In this document: positions 21,601 through 30,700 of the stretch, one piece after another | How the letters are laid out: each line of letters starts with the position of its first letter | Numbering within the stretch: the first letter of the stretch is position 1 | IMG/VR virus record: IMGVR_UViG_3300037725_000018 | Span: 159,358 to 223,357 of that record | Length of the DNA stretch: 64,000 nt | Direction: 5' to 3' (one strand) | From: a virus | Position numbers and translations under genes: made by a program | Notes under the pieces: model-generated | What the model was told of the DNA's origin: nothing | What the model saw: the letters and a program-made list of their open reading frames with translations, nothing else | The model's database searches: none

Positions 21601-24496
21601 AATCGTTTGCGGTTGCCGTGGCGTTTCGCCCCACGGTAACAGAGAAGTTTCCGGAAGACTCTAGCCCCCGGCCAATGGCAATCGCGGCAAAGCCGCTTGC
21701 CTCCGAATCCCCAATCACGATGCTGTCGGAGCTTTCGTTTCCAGACCTTTTTCCGAACGTGAACGCCCCGTTCCCACCGTACCTAGCCGATAGGTTCGAG
21801 CCGGATAGGGTAATGAGTTCTCCGGTGGAAGCATCTTGAAGGACAAATTCGCTTGCGGCGTTTTGCCCGGTAACGTCAACGCTAACCGTAGTGGCTCCTG
21901 TGGACGGATTGAACGCGGAGGTAAGACCAATTCCAGTTTGAATGTTTGACGTGCCGCCACCGCCTCCAAGCAACGAACCGTCTACGTACTCAAGCTCTTT
22001 TGTGCTTGGGTTTCGAACAAGAACCTGTGAAGTGTTCGACCCGGAAGTGATCTCCCTTCCGATAGACAGAACGGACTCATACGTTCCGAGACTTTCGTTA
22101 TAAGCGTCAACAGAAAGGCCGTGGCGAACATGTGTCCCGTCACGATATGTGACATACAGCGAATCCACGCGGCCTCGACCGTCGAAGTAATCGTTGGCAC
22201 CAGAATTTGCTGAAGGGTTGTCTCCAGCACCAACTTGAAGCACGCGGTCGGAGGCGGCGATTCCTGAAATAGATCCGGGCTCCGTTCCCACGTCCTCGTT
22301 GTAGTTACCTATAGCTGCGCCTCCGTGGAATCCGGCTCGCGTGAACGATCCCGTGGCCAGAGCGCCAAGTCCGCTAGCCACGGTTTCGGAACCTGCGGCT
22401 AGGCTGGCGAATCCAGAGGCAACGGTGAATCCACCGAATGCGGCTGCGACGTTGTTGGTGGCTTCGGTGAACCGACCGAAAGCAACGGCATTGGGCGCTG
22501 TAGCTTTCACATTAGTTCCTTGCGTGAACGCGGACTCGCCCGTGCTGTCGTTGAATATGCCGAAGGCAACCGAACCGACGCCACTGGCCTCGTTGAAACT
22601 GCCCACCGTGAAACTGTTGCTTCCAACACTGCCCGAGCGCCCACCGAACGTGACTGCGCCGTTGCCTTCATACGTTATTTCGGAGTTTTCGACAAGCTCG
22701 CCTGAAGACTTGATGAACCCAAAGCCTGCAGCCACGTCTTCGCTACCGGGGTTCAGGTTCACCGTAAACTCGTCCGTGCTGGCGTTATAAAACGTGCTGA
22801 TGCTTGTGCCACCTGTAACGTTCACAGCTCCCGACATCAAACTGCTCCCGGCAACGTATTCAAGCTCGTTGGTGGAGGGATTGCGAACAAGAACCTGTGA
22901 AGTGTTCGTTCCAACAGAAAGGTCATTGAGCTTTAGAGTGGTTAAGATGTTCACGGAACCCCCCGATATTACTTCTAAGGCGTTCGAACGGTCAGAGTCT
23001 CCGGTTCCGTTTCCGATTATGAAAAGACGATCTTCATCGCTTGAAGTATCGCTTGGAATAGTATTGTACTCTCCAATTACAGTTGTGTGTATTTCATCTT
23101 TATAATTTAAAGAAAGTCCACGACCACTTCCAAATGTCAAGCCAAAATTATTGTTTGTATATCCACTGGTATTAAGTTCATTTTCTTTCCCAAATACAGT
23201 CAAGTTTGAAACAACTGGTCCATCATAAGTTGTAATTTCATTTAGTGATCCTGAGACAAAACCTCTCGTTAATTGTTTTGTGGAAAAACTAAAAGAAGGA
23301 ACAAATTGGAGGTCTTTTCTATCAAAAGAAGAAATATCGGTATCATTTAAAGGATTCGATGATGGAAAGGTGAGAACGTATTCGTCTGTACTCGAATTAT
23401 ACTCAACGGTGTCAGGTGTAGTCCAGTTTCCGGAACCCAACTTTCCAATTGAGTTATACTTCCATCGACCATCCAAAATGGGATTGTTTTCTAGGTTCGC
23501 ACCTATAAGACGAAGTTCATTTGTTGTAGAATTATATGAAAATCCAGCGTCTCCTCGAAATACTATGTTTATCGAATTTTCAGCTCCCTGAACAAAAACC
23601 GTATTAGCAAACGCTATAGAACTTTCTCTACTAAAATTAGCTAAATTAATAACTTCTTCTGCAGAAACGCTGTCTCCCGCAGCAAAAAAACTTTGGATAT
23701 TATTCCAATGCTGACTTTCGACACCGATTGAAGCTGATTGTACAAATTCATTTAGAACACCGGGCATTTCGCCAATGATTAAAGAACCTTCCACCGAAAA
23801 AGATTCTACCTCTTCATCTACCCTGTCAGACACAATAACAGAGTGGTTCGCCCCGTCAAATGATCCGTTCTCTTCGCTATCCCCCTGCAAAAGTATAACA
23901 GAATTGCGACTTTGTGAATTTAGCTTGGTATTATTTAATGAAATAAAAGATCGTTCTAAGTTACCATCAACTTCTCCGGAATTAGACGTAAAGAAACTTC
24001 CTTCTATATTACCACCCGAGCTTGGAATAGTGCCTGTTGCTGATACGAAACTAGTTGTTGTGCCAAGATTACCAAATGAAGCAGTGTCTCCGGACAAATA
24101 TGATGCTTGATGTCCTCCGCTACCAACGTCAAAAGCAAATCCTATAAATGAAGAGTATAAAGACACAAACGTTTGTGAGGAGAAGTCTACATCACTCCCC
24201 ACAACTAAATTTTGTATTCCCGATTCAACATTAGTTATCGTATCTCCAAGGGCTAACCCGGAACCGGAACCTTCAATTTTTAACAGGTCGTTACTTTTAT
24301 CATAAACAAAGGTAGAGTCAGATCCAAAACTTCCAGCGTCATTGAAGATGATCTCCCCGTCAGAGCCGGGTGCGATAACGTCGCTGCTATCTACACCAAC
24401 ACTAATATCCGGAAGTCCTGTGGATTGGTTGATAAAAGCGGTAATATTGGAAGATCGGTCCAAGTCTTCGACCGTTACGTGCGTCTTTTTTGCCAT
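18626..24496 (-). CDS. Giant tail fibre/adhesin, 1956 aa, YadA-head-like repeats
   Basis: Begins MAKKTHVTVEDLDRSSNITA. Repeated cassettes are visible: QVLVRNPSTNELEYV, STGELITLSGSNL, ARYGGNGAFTFGKRSG, and YadA-head-like runs such as AVAFGRFTEATNNVAAAFGG, IAIGRGLESSGNFSV. Two copies of DSLYVTYRDGTHVRHGLSVD lie near residues 770-795 and 1020-1055. The last ~100 residues form a different C-terminal beta domain (GKEINVKNNGSGTVTIETAG ... LVYNSTNDDWEIY) common at phage fibre ends. No S74 or peptidase motif seen. Such collagen-free, left-handed beta-roll repeats build long trimeric shafts. Base composition changes along the gene (GC-rich near 22.3-22.7 kb, AT-rich at 23.1-24.3 kb), suggesting mosaic assembly. 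Confidence 0.85.
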   Translation of the reverse strand: MAKKTHVTVEDLDRSSNITAFINQSTGLPDISVGVDSSDVIAPGSDGEIIFNDAGSFGSDSTFVYDKSNDLLKIEGSGSGLALGDTITNVESGIQNLVVGSDVDFSSQTFVSLYSSFIGFAFDVGSGGHQASYLSGDTASFGNLGTTTSFVSATGTIPSSGGNIEGSFFTSNSGEVDGNLERSFISLNNTKLNSQSRNSVILLQGDSEENGSFDGANHSVIVSDRVDEEVESFSVEGSLIIGEMPGVLNEFVQSASIGVESQHWNNIQSFFAAGDSVSAEEVINLANFSRESSIAFANTVFVQGAENSINIVFRGDAGFSYNSTTNELRLIGANLENNPILDGRWKYNSIGKLGSGNWTTPDTVEYNSSTDEYVLTFPSSNPLNDTDISSFDRKDLQFVPSFSFSTKQLTRGFVSGSLNEITTYDGPVVSNLTVFGKENELNTSGYTNNNFGLTFGSGRGLSLNYKDEIHTTVIGEYNTIPSDTSSDEDRLFIIGNGTGDSDRSNALEVISGGSVNILTTLKLNDLSVGTNTSQVLVRNPSTNELEYVAGSSLMSGAVNVTGGTSISTFYNASTDEFTVNLNPGSEDVAAGFGFIKSSGELVENSEITYEGNGAVTFGGRSGSVGSNSFTVGSFNEASGVGSVAFGIFNDSTGESAFTQGTNVKATAPNAVAFGRFTEATNNVAAAFGGFTVASGFASLAAGSETVASGLGALATGSFTRAGFHGGAAIGNYNEDVGTEPGSISGIAASDRVLQVGAGDNPSANSGANDYFDGRGRVDSLYVTYRDGTHVRHGLSVDAYNESLGTYESVLSIGREITSGSNTSQVLVRNPSTKELEYVDGSLLGGGGGTSNIQTGIGLTSAFNPSTGATTVSVDVTGQNAASEFVLQDASTGELITLSGSNLSARYGGNGAFTFGKRSGNESSDSIVIGDSEASGFAAIAIGRGLESSGNFSVTVGRNATATANDSAAIGRATVSKNVANFTVGTYNEDYLASKINQIANLTDSSRIFAVGVGDGAPAASPGDNIYYDGRGEVDGLYVTYRDGTHVRHGLSVDAYNASLGQYETVFEIDETGTIVQGDVGGSVGLGITEADTESNFILQDSSTGELITLSDSDNLEAKYGGNNNSFTFGYRTGTTGNNSIVFGGTSTDKTGASGQDSIAIGRNVSANDQSTIAIGGGDSSNNFGVSVSEALSIGIGADINVNPPAFTGSSYAIGRGIDISNANRVVLGQYNANDYEFTVGNGVSDGDRSDLFYVREGSDGSVVYANAFLSSGFSPSSASDPVEQDVDVQGSVVVGDFSDFTGMGTNSVGDSIILKTTIGSGSDILDSILVSSDIVPNDNIVQSLLWESGNGNSSTPSTRIESAILFGVDDLSVVGETSLYSSSIENLFKVGGAFRAFFSSSDFDNLAENSAVFADGSIERDPDTGTYLNEARRSVSIKGDVRGSDAIAIKGEARTNSIAIGGTAVADTENRVVLGDTEGVVVKQSSGSISDVFSINLYNTSVGDSIDKAFSVSDTGVVTHHVRNAEDVGGEFVIRDTSTGELRTLESTDFGAEGFGASYDENFAFTIGFREVGSSKFPSSIVLGGEENAANTAENNSAITIGRGLQMTEEAGVAVGEWNNQEEDFVVGSGTSFSRRDSFVVRRGSDETEATVYTSNYVATVNPSASQDALSFSPAGSIFFGTTNDVSGRTSSSNANGILIGDSVFSGDQILTTSVLLGSDLNLNTDSANDLFLWKSGNNTNAFPSGNILQNLFLLGVSDLSDFDFSGPILPGNIFRVGQGAITAYWSGNGLSQDVENTVLLANGSLDNGAITVNGSFAVGSGSTVGADNAVAIGNITISTSNYVGLGGDRVVTNTDLQFIGGTLINDRLDVSSTQNTDGSGYYSVDTSSGNVTLTIQSSENIDGKEINVKNNGSGTVTIETAGSSTIDDSTNATIPTDNNSVTLVYNSTNDDWEIY

Positions 24497-24566
24497 TTAA
24501 CTATTTAGCTAGTTTAAAATTCGCCTGTGTTTCAAAAAGATGTGAAAACCTTTTAAAGTCTTTGTT

Positions 24567-24575
24567 AATATATAG
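24567..24575 (-). promoter_or_regulatory. CTATATAT late-promoter-like motif
   Basis: - strand CTATATATT, 71 bases before the start of the 1956-residue fibre gene; compare the T4 late promoter TATAAATA. Confidence 0.35.
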
Positions 24576-24580
24576 GTAGT

Positions 24581-27500
24581 TTAAATCTCTTCAGATGTTA
24601 CGTTTCCGTTGTTGTCTACTGCAATTCGGTATTGGGTAGTTCCATCCGGTGTCGTGACAACCACTCCGTTTCCGGGGGTTTGAATGTCGATTTCATCATC
24701 AACAATGGTTACGTTTCCACCATAAAAGTCTGTGCCTCCTGTGTCCCCGATTGCAACTGTGTTTGACGTGGAAACTGACGCAATTCCACCGATTGCTACA
24801 GAGTTGTTTGCACCATCTGAAACATTTCCACCGGAAATGGAAGTTGCATTTGAAGCATTGCCGATGAATCCACCATTTTTCCCGGCTATGATAACAGACC
24901 CATCCCGTTGAAGACCACCCGCATAGGCTAAAATTTGCTTTTCGTTATATGCAAAAACCGTTACATTTGAAGTTGAATTGTTTTGTTGTCTAAACTCATC
25001 TATATTTGAAGAATCTATATCTGTTTTTATAAGGAACGTACCAAAGTCTATAGTAGCGTCAACTCCGTCAACGCTACTTGTAAACATGGCATTATCGAAG
25101 AAAGTAAGATTACTAACGTTAGTTAAAGAACTATTATAAAAGAAACTGTCGGCAACTCCCGCATCCCCCACGTCAGAATTTAGCAAAAAACTTTGACTTG
25201 GAGACCCATCTCCAGTAGAGTTAATTATTATAGAATTTGTAGGTGAACCGAATCCCGTATCGTTTAGGGTTGAATCTGTAGATGAAGGGAGATGAACAGA
25301 TGTTGTAGTAAAAATGGGAGTACCAGTTTTTACCTCTATAAACGCTCCAGTAATTCGTGTGCTGTCATTTTCACCCACCCCGACTTCAAATGAAGCATCT
25401 GACACGCCTTCATTATATGTTCCTATCAAAGTTTTACCGCTGCCAAATCCCCCCGAATTTAAGTTTAAGTTATTCCCTAAAACAACCGTTTCAGTTGGAG
25501 AATTTGTAACATTGTTTTGAAAACCAATGATTAAAGTTTCATCTGAAGAGTTTGTGTTTCCTATTCCAAAGGCAAAAGAGTTGTTTGCTTCAATGTTTTG
25601 CCGGGTTCCAGAAAAAGAACCTGCACCTCCTATGGCAACGGATCTTTCACCTCTAATATAATTTCCATAGCCCAAAGCCGCAGAAAAACGTGCTTGGTCG
25701 AAGCTACCGCTATTAATCTCGTTATAATGACCCACTATAACATTTCCTTCACCATTAGCAAAGTTTTCGGTATCTGAAGCAAGGCTTGGGTCTGCACCAC
25801 CAAAAACGGAACTATACTGTCCTGTATCGGTGCCTCTTCTATATCCTACCGTAAATGATCCGTTTCCTTCATGTTTTGCCGTGAGATCCGCACCACTAGA
25901 AAGAGAAATCAACTCTCCGGTGGAAGAATCTTGAAGAATCATATCCGATTCTGTATCGGCTTCAACCGGGTCAACATCAAGCGTTGTATTTCCTGTAGAG
26001 GCGTTGAATGTAGATGTAAGCCCAAGTCCTGCAAGAATTGCTCCACCGTTTCCACCACCACCGTTAAGTGCATTTAAGTCAAACGTCTCAATCTCTCCGG
26101 TGTTTGGGTTTCGAACAAGGGCTTCAGATATGTTAGAGCCAGAATCCGGCTTTCCGATTTTGATTGTTCCATCATCTTCAACTGTGAAAACTTGATTTAC
26201 AGCGTCTCCAACAGAAGTGTTGTATAGATTCACAGAGAAAAGGTCTGCTGTAGAACCTTGAACCTGCTTGACAACAGTTCCGTTGTCGTTTCCAAGAACA
26301 ATTCTATCCGAAGTGTTCACTTCAACATTTGGCCCGATACCCACAGAACGTGGAGCCCTCATTGTTGCCCCGCGAATGGAAAGAGAGTTTTGAACGTCTT
26401 TGATCGGGCTATCAACAGATCCGGTTCCAACCAAAACAAGCGATCCTTCTCTTTCGTTGTTTGGACCAACGGCTTGATAAGCCAAAATGGTATCGTCGTT
26501 GAACGCAAATACACTAATCGGTCCTGCTCCAGTTTCCGTTACGGCAAACTTTCTGCTGTTATCGTTATTCCCCTGACCGTCTTGACCAATTCTAGTTGAG
26601 TGAATAAAGGCATTTTCGTAAATTTCCGAAACACTATTTTGTGGAGTTAATTCGGCATTGATAAACATAGAGCCATCTCCACCTTGAGTTACGCCTTCGG
26701 ATACAATACTGCTGTTTAAAACGAAAGAACCACCTAGTTCACCCTCTCCAATTATAGAGTCAACAATAATGCTGTTAGATACGAAAGCACTACCTTCATT
26801 TACTCCGGATTCTACAGAGCTGGAAATAACGATATTTCTCCCACCGCGAAGCCCCCTCCAAGATGCTGTCGGGTCAATGTTGAGATATAGGTTATCTAGG
26901 TGAGTAACAGTTTCCTCATCTGCATTTCCTAAACGTTTAACAGCCAGTGCATTTCTTCGGGCCGAATCAGTTCCGCTTCCAACAAGAAAAGCCAAGTCCG
27001 TGCTTGAAGCAATGTCTAAGTTTCCAGACCCAATAATTACAGTTGGAAGAAAGGACGTATCTCCACTTCCCCAAGAAATATCATTACCGATAGCAAAGGT
27101 ATTATCTGATGCATCTTGAAAAATCGTGTTATTTTCACCTATTGCATAAAACGATTCAGAACCAAATGAGCTTTCAAGAGTATTATTACGCCCAAAAGCG
27201 TATCCATTTTCTGGATAAATTGTATTTCCTATTCCTATTCCAACGGTTCCGGTATTTTCTAACGTGTTGTTCGAGCCAAAGGCAAAAGACAGGTTAGTTT
27301 CGGTATTGAACGTAGAGTTAAATCCTACTGAATTTCCCGGCCCAATTGCAACGTTGTTTGTTCCGGGAGCCGAAGACGGATTGGATTCGGTAGCGCCGAT
27401 AACAACGCTGCTTTCGCCAATTCCATTTGAAACGCTTCTGTATCCAAGTGTAAGCGCCCCATTCCCTTCGTATCGTGCCCCAAGTGCAGGTGAACCACCA

Positions 27501-27781
27501 TCATCGAGCGTGATCAACTCCCCTGTTAGAGAGTCTCGAACAAGCAAATCGCCAGCCGAATCCCCGCCGTTAGGGTTGGCAAGCGTGACTTCGCCAAACT
27601 CGTTGACTTCAAACACAGATTCTTCTGTTCCCGTGCTTGGGTTAAACGATTTCACGGAAAGGGAAGACTGTTCGGTTCGAGTCAAAATTTCATCTTCTTC
27701 AAACCGAATCGCAGCGCCGGAATAATCGTAGTCTACAGAAACCGTAGGTTGATTTTTAAGTTGTGTTTCTATAAGTGCCAT
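24581..27781 (-). CDS. Tail fibre/adhesin, 1066 aa
   Basis: Begins MALIETQLKNQPTVSVDYDY. Shares modules with the flanking giants: LLVRDSLTGELITLDDGG, ALVRNPNTGEIETFDLNA, GNGSFTVGYRRG and IAIGG-like head repeats. C-terminus QTPGNGVVVTTPDGTTQYRI, then AVDNNGNVTSEEI, is the same end module as in the proteins at 27797 and 34087. Likely a trimeric shaft protein on the same tail. Separated from the next fibre gene by 15 bases. Confidence 0.85.
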   Translation of the reverse strand: MALIETQLKNQPTVSVDYDYSGAAIRFEEDEILTRTEQSSLSVKSFNPSTGTEESVFEVNEFGEVTLANPNGGDSAGDLLVRDSLTGELITLDDGGSPALGARYEGNGALTLGYRSVSNGIGESSVVIGATESNPSSAPGTNNVAIGPGNSVGFNSTFNTETNLSFAFGSNNTLENTGTVGIGIGNTIYPENGYAFGRNNTLESSFGSESFYAIGENNTIFQDASDNTFAIGNDISWGSGDTSFLPTVIIGSGNLDIASSTDLAFLVGSGTDSARRNALAVKRLGNADEETVTHLDNLYLNIDPTASWRGLRGGRNIVISSSVESGVNEGSAFVSNSIIVDSIIGEGELGGSFVLNSSIVSEGVTQGGDGSMFINAELTPQNSVSEIYENAFIHSTRIGQDGQGNNDNSRKFAVTETGAGPISVFAFNDDTILAYQAVGPNNEREGSLVLVGTGSVDSPIKDVQNSLSIRGATMRAPRSVGIGPNVEVNTSDRIVLGNDNGTVVKQVQGSTADLFSVNLYNTSVGDAVNQVFTVEDDGTIKIGKPDSGSNISEALVRNPNTGEIETFDLNALNGGGGNGGAILAGLGLTSTFNASTGNTTLDVDPVEADTESDMILQDSSTGELISLSSGADLTAKHEGNGSFTVGYRRGTDTGQYSSVFGGADPSLASDTENFANGEGNVIVGHYNEINSGSFDQARFSAALGYGNYIRGERSVAIGGAGSFSGTRQNIEANNSFAFGIGNTNSSDETLIIGFQNNVTNSPTETVVLGNNLNLNSGGFGSGKTLIGTYNEGVSDASFEVGVGENDSTRITGAFIEVKTGTPIFTTTSVHLPSSTDSTLNDTGFGSPTNSIIINSTGDGSPSQSFLLNSDVGDAGVADSFFYNSSLTNVSNLTFFDNAMFTSSVDGVDATIDFGTFLIKTDIDSSNIDEFRQQNNSTSNVTVFAYNEKQILAYAGGLQRDGSVIIAGKNGGFIGNASNATSISGGNVSDGANNSVAIGGIASVSTSNTVAIGDTGGTDFYGGNVTIVDDEIDIQTPGNGVVVTTPDGTTQYRIAVDNNGNVTSEEI

Positions 27782-27796
27782 AAAATTTTTATGAAT

Positions 27797-30700
27797 TTAA
27801 AGTTCTTCTGATACAATCGTACCGTCGTTCTTGACTTTCACGCGAAATCTAGTTCCATCGGGGCTTTTCAAAATTTGCCCAAGCCCCGGCGTCGTAACCT
27901 CCATTTCTCCAGACGTGACCCGAACAGAACCGCCGAAGTCAACTGCTTTCGCCACAACGTCCGAAAGCTCTACGGTGAAAGCGTCCGTGCTAGCGTTGTA
28001 GCTGGAGTCAATTCCTATGCCGCCAACAACGTTTGTCGAGCCGCCACCACCGGAAAAGTTGCTTGCATCTATGTATTCTAGCTCTTTCGTACTTGGGTTT
28101 CGAACAAGCACTTGTGAGGCGTTGGTGCCCTCTGCGATTTCACGTCCAATTGACAGAACGGTTTCAACTTGTGTTACGCCATCTACGTTCTTAATGTATT
28201 CGCCTGTGGAGTCGTTTACCTGAAATCGTTCAACCGTTAAGCCTTCACGAACATATGTTCCGTCCCTGTAGGTGACGTACAATCCGTCTGCTCTTCCAAG
28301 TCCGTCATTAAATTCACTACCAAATCCTTGTTGACTTGGATTATCACCAACTCCAACAGCAAGTAAGCGGTCCTGCGGCGTGATATCTTCAATACCGTCG
28401 GGCTCGTTGCCTGTGCCAAGGTAATCTTCATTATAAACACCTTGAGCGATTCCAGCATACGTGCGAGAGATTGTATAGTTTCCCATTGCTGTGGAACTAT
28501 AGCCTTTTGCTTCTGTGTAAATTCCCATCGCGGTAGATCCAATGCCGCTTGTTTCTGTGTTGGACCCCATTGCAACGGATTGGTTGGCGTTTGCTATTGT
28601 GCTAATTCCCATTGCAATGGAGTAAAAACCGTTTGCTTCTGTGCCAGCCCCTATTGCCGTGGAAAAACCACCGCTTGCTTCTGTGTTCTCTCCCATCGCA
28701 ACAGAATTAGCACCAACCGCACCCGCACGTGAACCCAACGTGAACGCCCCATTTCCTTCGTATTTTGCGAAAGCACTTGACCCGTCAAGCGTAATCAACT
28801 CTCCGGTGGACGAGTCCCGAAGAATCATATCCGATTCCGTATCTGAAATAATTGGATCAACGTTGAACGTCGTATCGCCTGTTGACGGGTTGAACACGGA
28901 TTCAAGCCCAGTTCCTGCAACAATGGTTTCGCCTCCACTACCCAACGTGGACCCATCTACGTATTCAAGCTCGTTTGTGTTGGGGTTTCTGACGAGAACT
29001 TGGCTTGCGTCTGTGCCCTCAGAAATCTCCGGGCCAATTCGAAGCTCGGTTTCATAGTCCCCCAAACTAGCGTTGTAACTGTCCAGAGAAAGCCCGTGCC
29101 GGATGTGCGTGCCTTCACGAACTGTAACGTACAGCCCGTCCACTCTTCCGCGACCGTCAATGTAATTCCCGTCGCCGGGGCTTGTGCTTGGGTTTTCACC
29201 CACGCCCACCGCGAATATGCGCTCAGAAAGGGATTGGAAGTCCTCGATCCCCTGCTGTGCGGGTGGTGGATTCTGGGTGAGACCGCCAAGATAGTCTTCG
29301 TTGAAGAACCCAACAACCCGGCTTGCATACGGCCACGCCACGGTGTTGTCTCCCCCGGCGTGAGAAGATCGCCCTCTAGCAAGCGTGTCGGAACCTTCGC
29401 TGTGAGAACTTGTTCCAAGAGCTTCAGTCCGAAACCCCTCGGCGTGAGCAGCCGCGCCCCCCCCGGCGACGGTCGAGTTACCTTCAGCAACGCAGTTTGT
29501 CCCCACCGCTTGGGTTCCAAGGCCCAGAGCGACGGCACCAGAATCAGTCGCCTGCGCTCCCTGTCCAGCGGCGAACGCGCCTATGTCCGTGGCCCTAGAA
29601 CCGCTTCCTAAAGCAACTGCGGCTGTGGAAGTGGCCTCTGTGTTCTCGCCAAGGGCGATAGATGCTTCTCCGGTCGCAATAAGCCCGGTGCCTCCTGCGG
29701 CGAACGAGCCGTTTCCTATCGATTGGGCTGAATCTCTCTGCCCGAAGGTGAACGCTCCACTGCCTTCGTAACGCGCCCGGTCGCCCGGAGTACGCGCAAC
29801 TTCCCCGGAAACGTCTGCGTTCATCAAAAGCCCGCCCGTTTCGGCGCTTGATGAAATTTGTCGAGTCGTAAAAAATATTTTCCCGAACGTTTCATTTTGC
29901 TGCGGGATATCCGACTGGTCCAATCCGGGAAAGTTGCTAAGAAGCGTTCCCTGCCCGGTATCCACAACGCTTGTTGTTGTGGTGTCGGTGATCTCCGCAA
30001 TAAGCCTGTAATCAAGGCTAAAGGTGCCACTGTCGAACTGCTCGACAATAACGTAATACTTCTCTGCCGACGAATTTTCTTGCCAATTCACTTCAACGGG
30101 GTTGCTGGAGTCAGGCGTTGGAAGGCTTTGGCGAAAGTCACCGTCCCTTGCGGTGAGAAGCCCACCCGGCGTCTCAGCTAAGACGAACCACGTCAGAAAA
30201 AAGTTTCCCGAATTAGAGTGCTGGACGTTCACAGTTGTCGGGATATCGGGAACAAAACCCATGTCAAACGTGCCACCCGGTTGGACGGTGAAGCCTGAAG
30301 AAATAAGTGAAGACCCGTTGAACGCAAGGTCTGGGCTTGCCCCTAGACTTCCGTTATCGTTAAATTGAACTTCATTATCATTTCCAGAAGCAACAACGTC
30401 GAAGATGGTTTCGCCCGTTGAAGCGTTAAATGTGGAGGAAAGCCCAAGTCCCGCCTGTATGGTTGAACTCCCATTCCCGCCACCGGAAAATTGACTACCG
30501 GAAACTTTTTCTATTTTTCCGGTCGTTGGGTTGCGAACAAGAACTTGATCTGTATTAGAAGCATTTGAAGGTTCTGTTATTTCGATATCACCATTTTTTC
30601 GAAAAACAAACCCGTCACTTCTGTTCCCATCATTGTTTCCATTTCCAATGACAAATAGTTTGTCATTGTCTGTAGCTGTGTCGGTTCCGGCTTCATTAAA

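Noticed and set aside
22341-22790. A 149-codon + strand frame
   Set aside because: Ala/Pro/Val-rich shadow of the fibre head repeats.
18626-24496. The giant protein as a bacterial trimeric autotransporter
   Set aside because: It has no signal peptide or YadA membrane-anchor domain and lies in a phage operon with S74 fibres, so a tail fibre is the better reading.
29000-29611. A 203-codon + strand frame inside the 1460-aa fibre gene
   Set aside because: It is antisense to YadA-like repeats whose GC-rich third positions keep the other strand open; its translation is Arg/Ser/Pro-rich with no domain.
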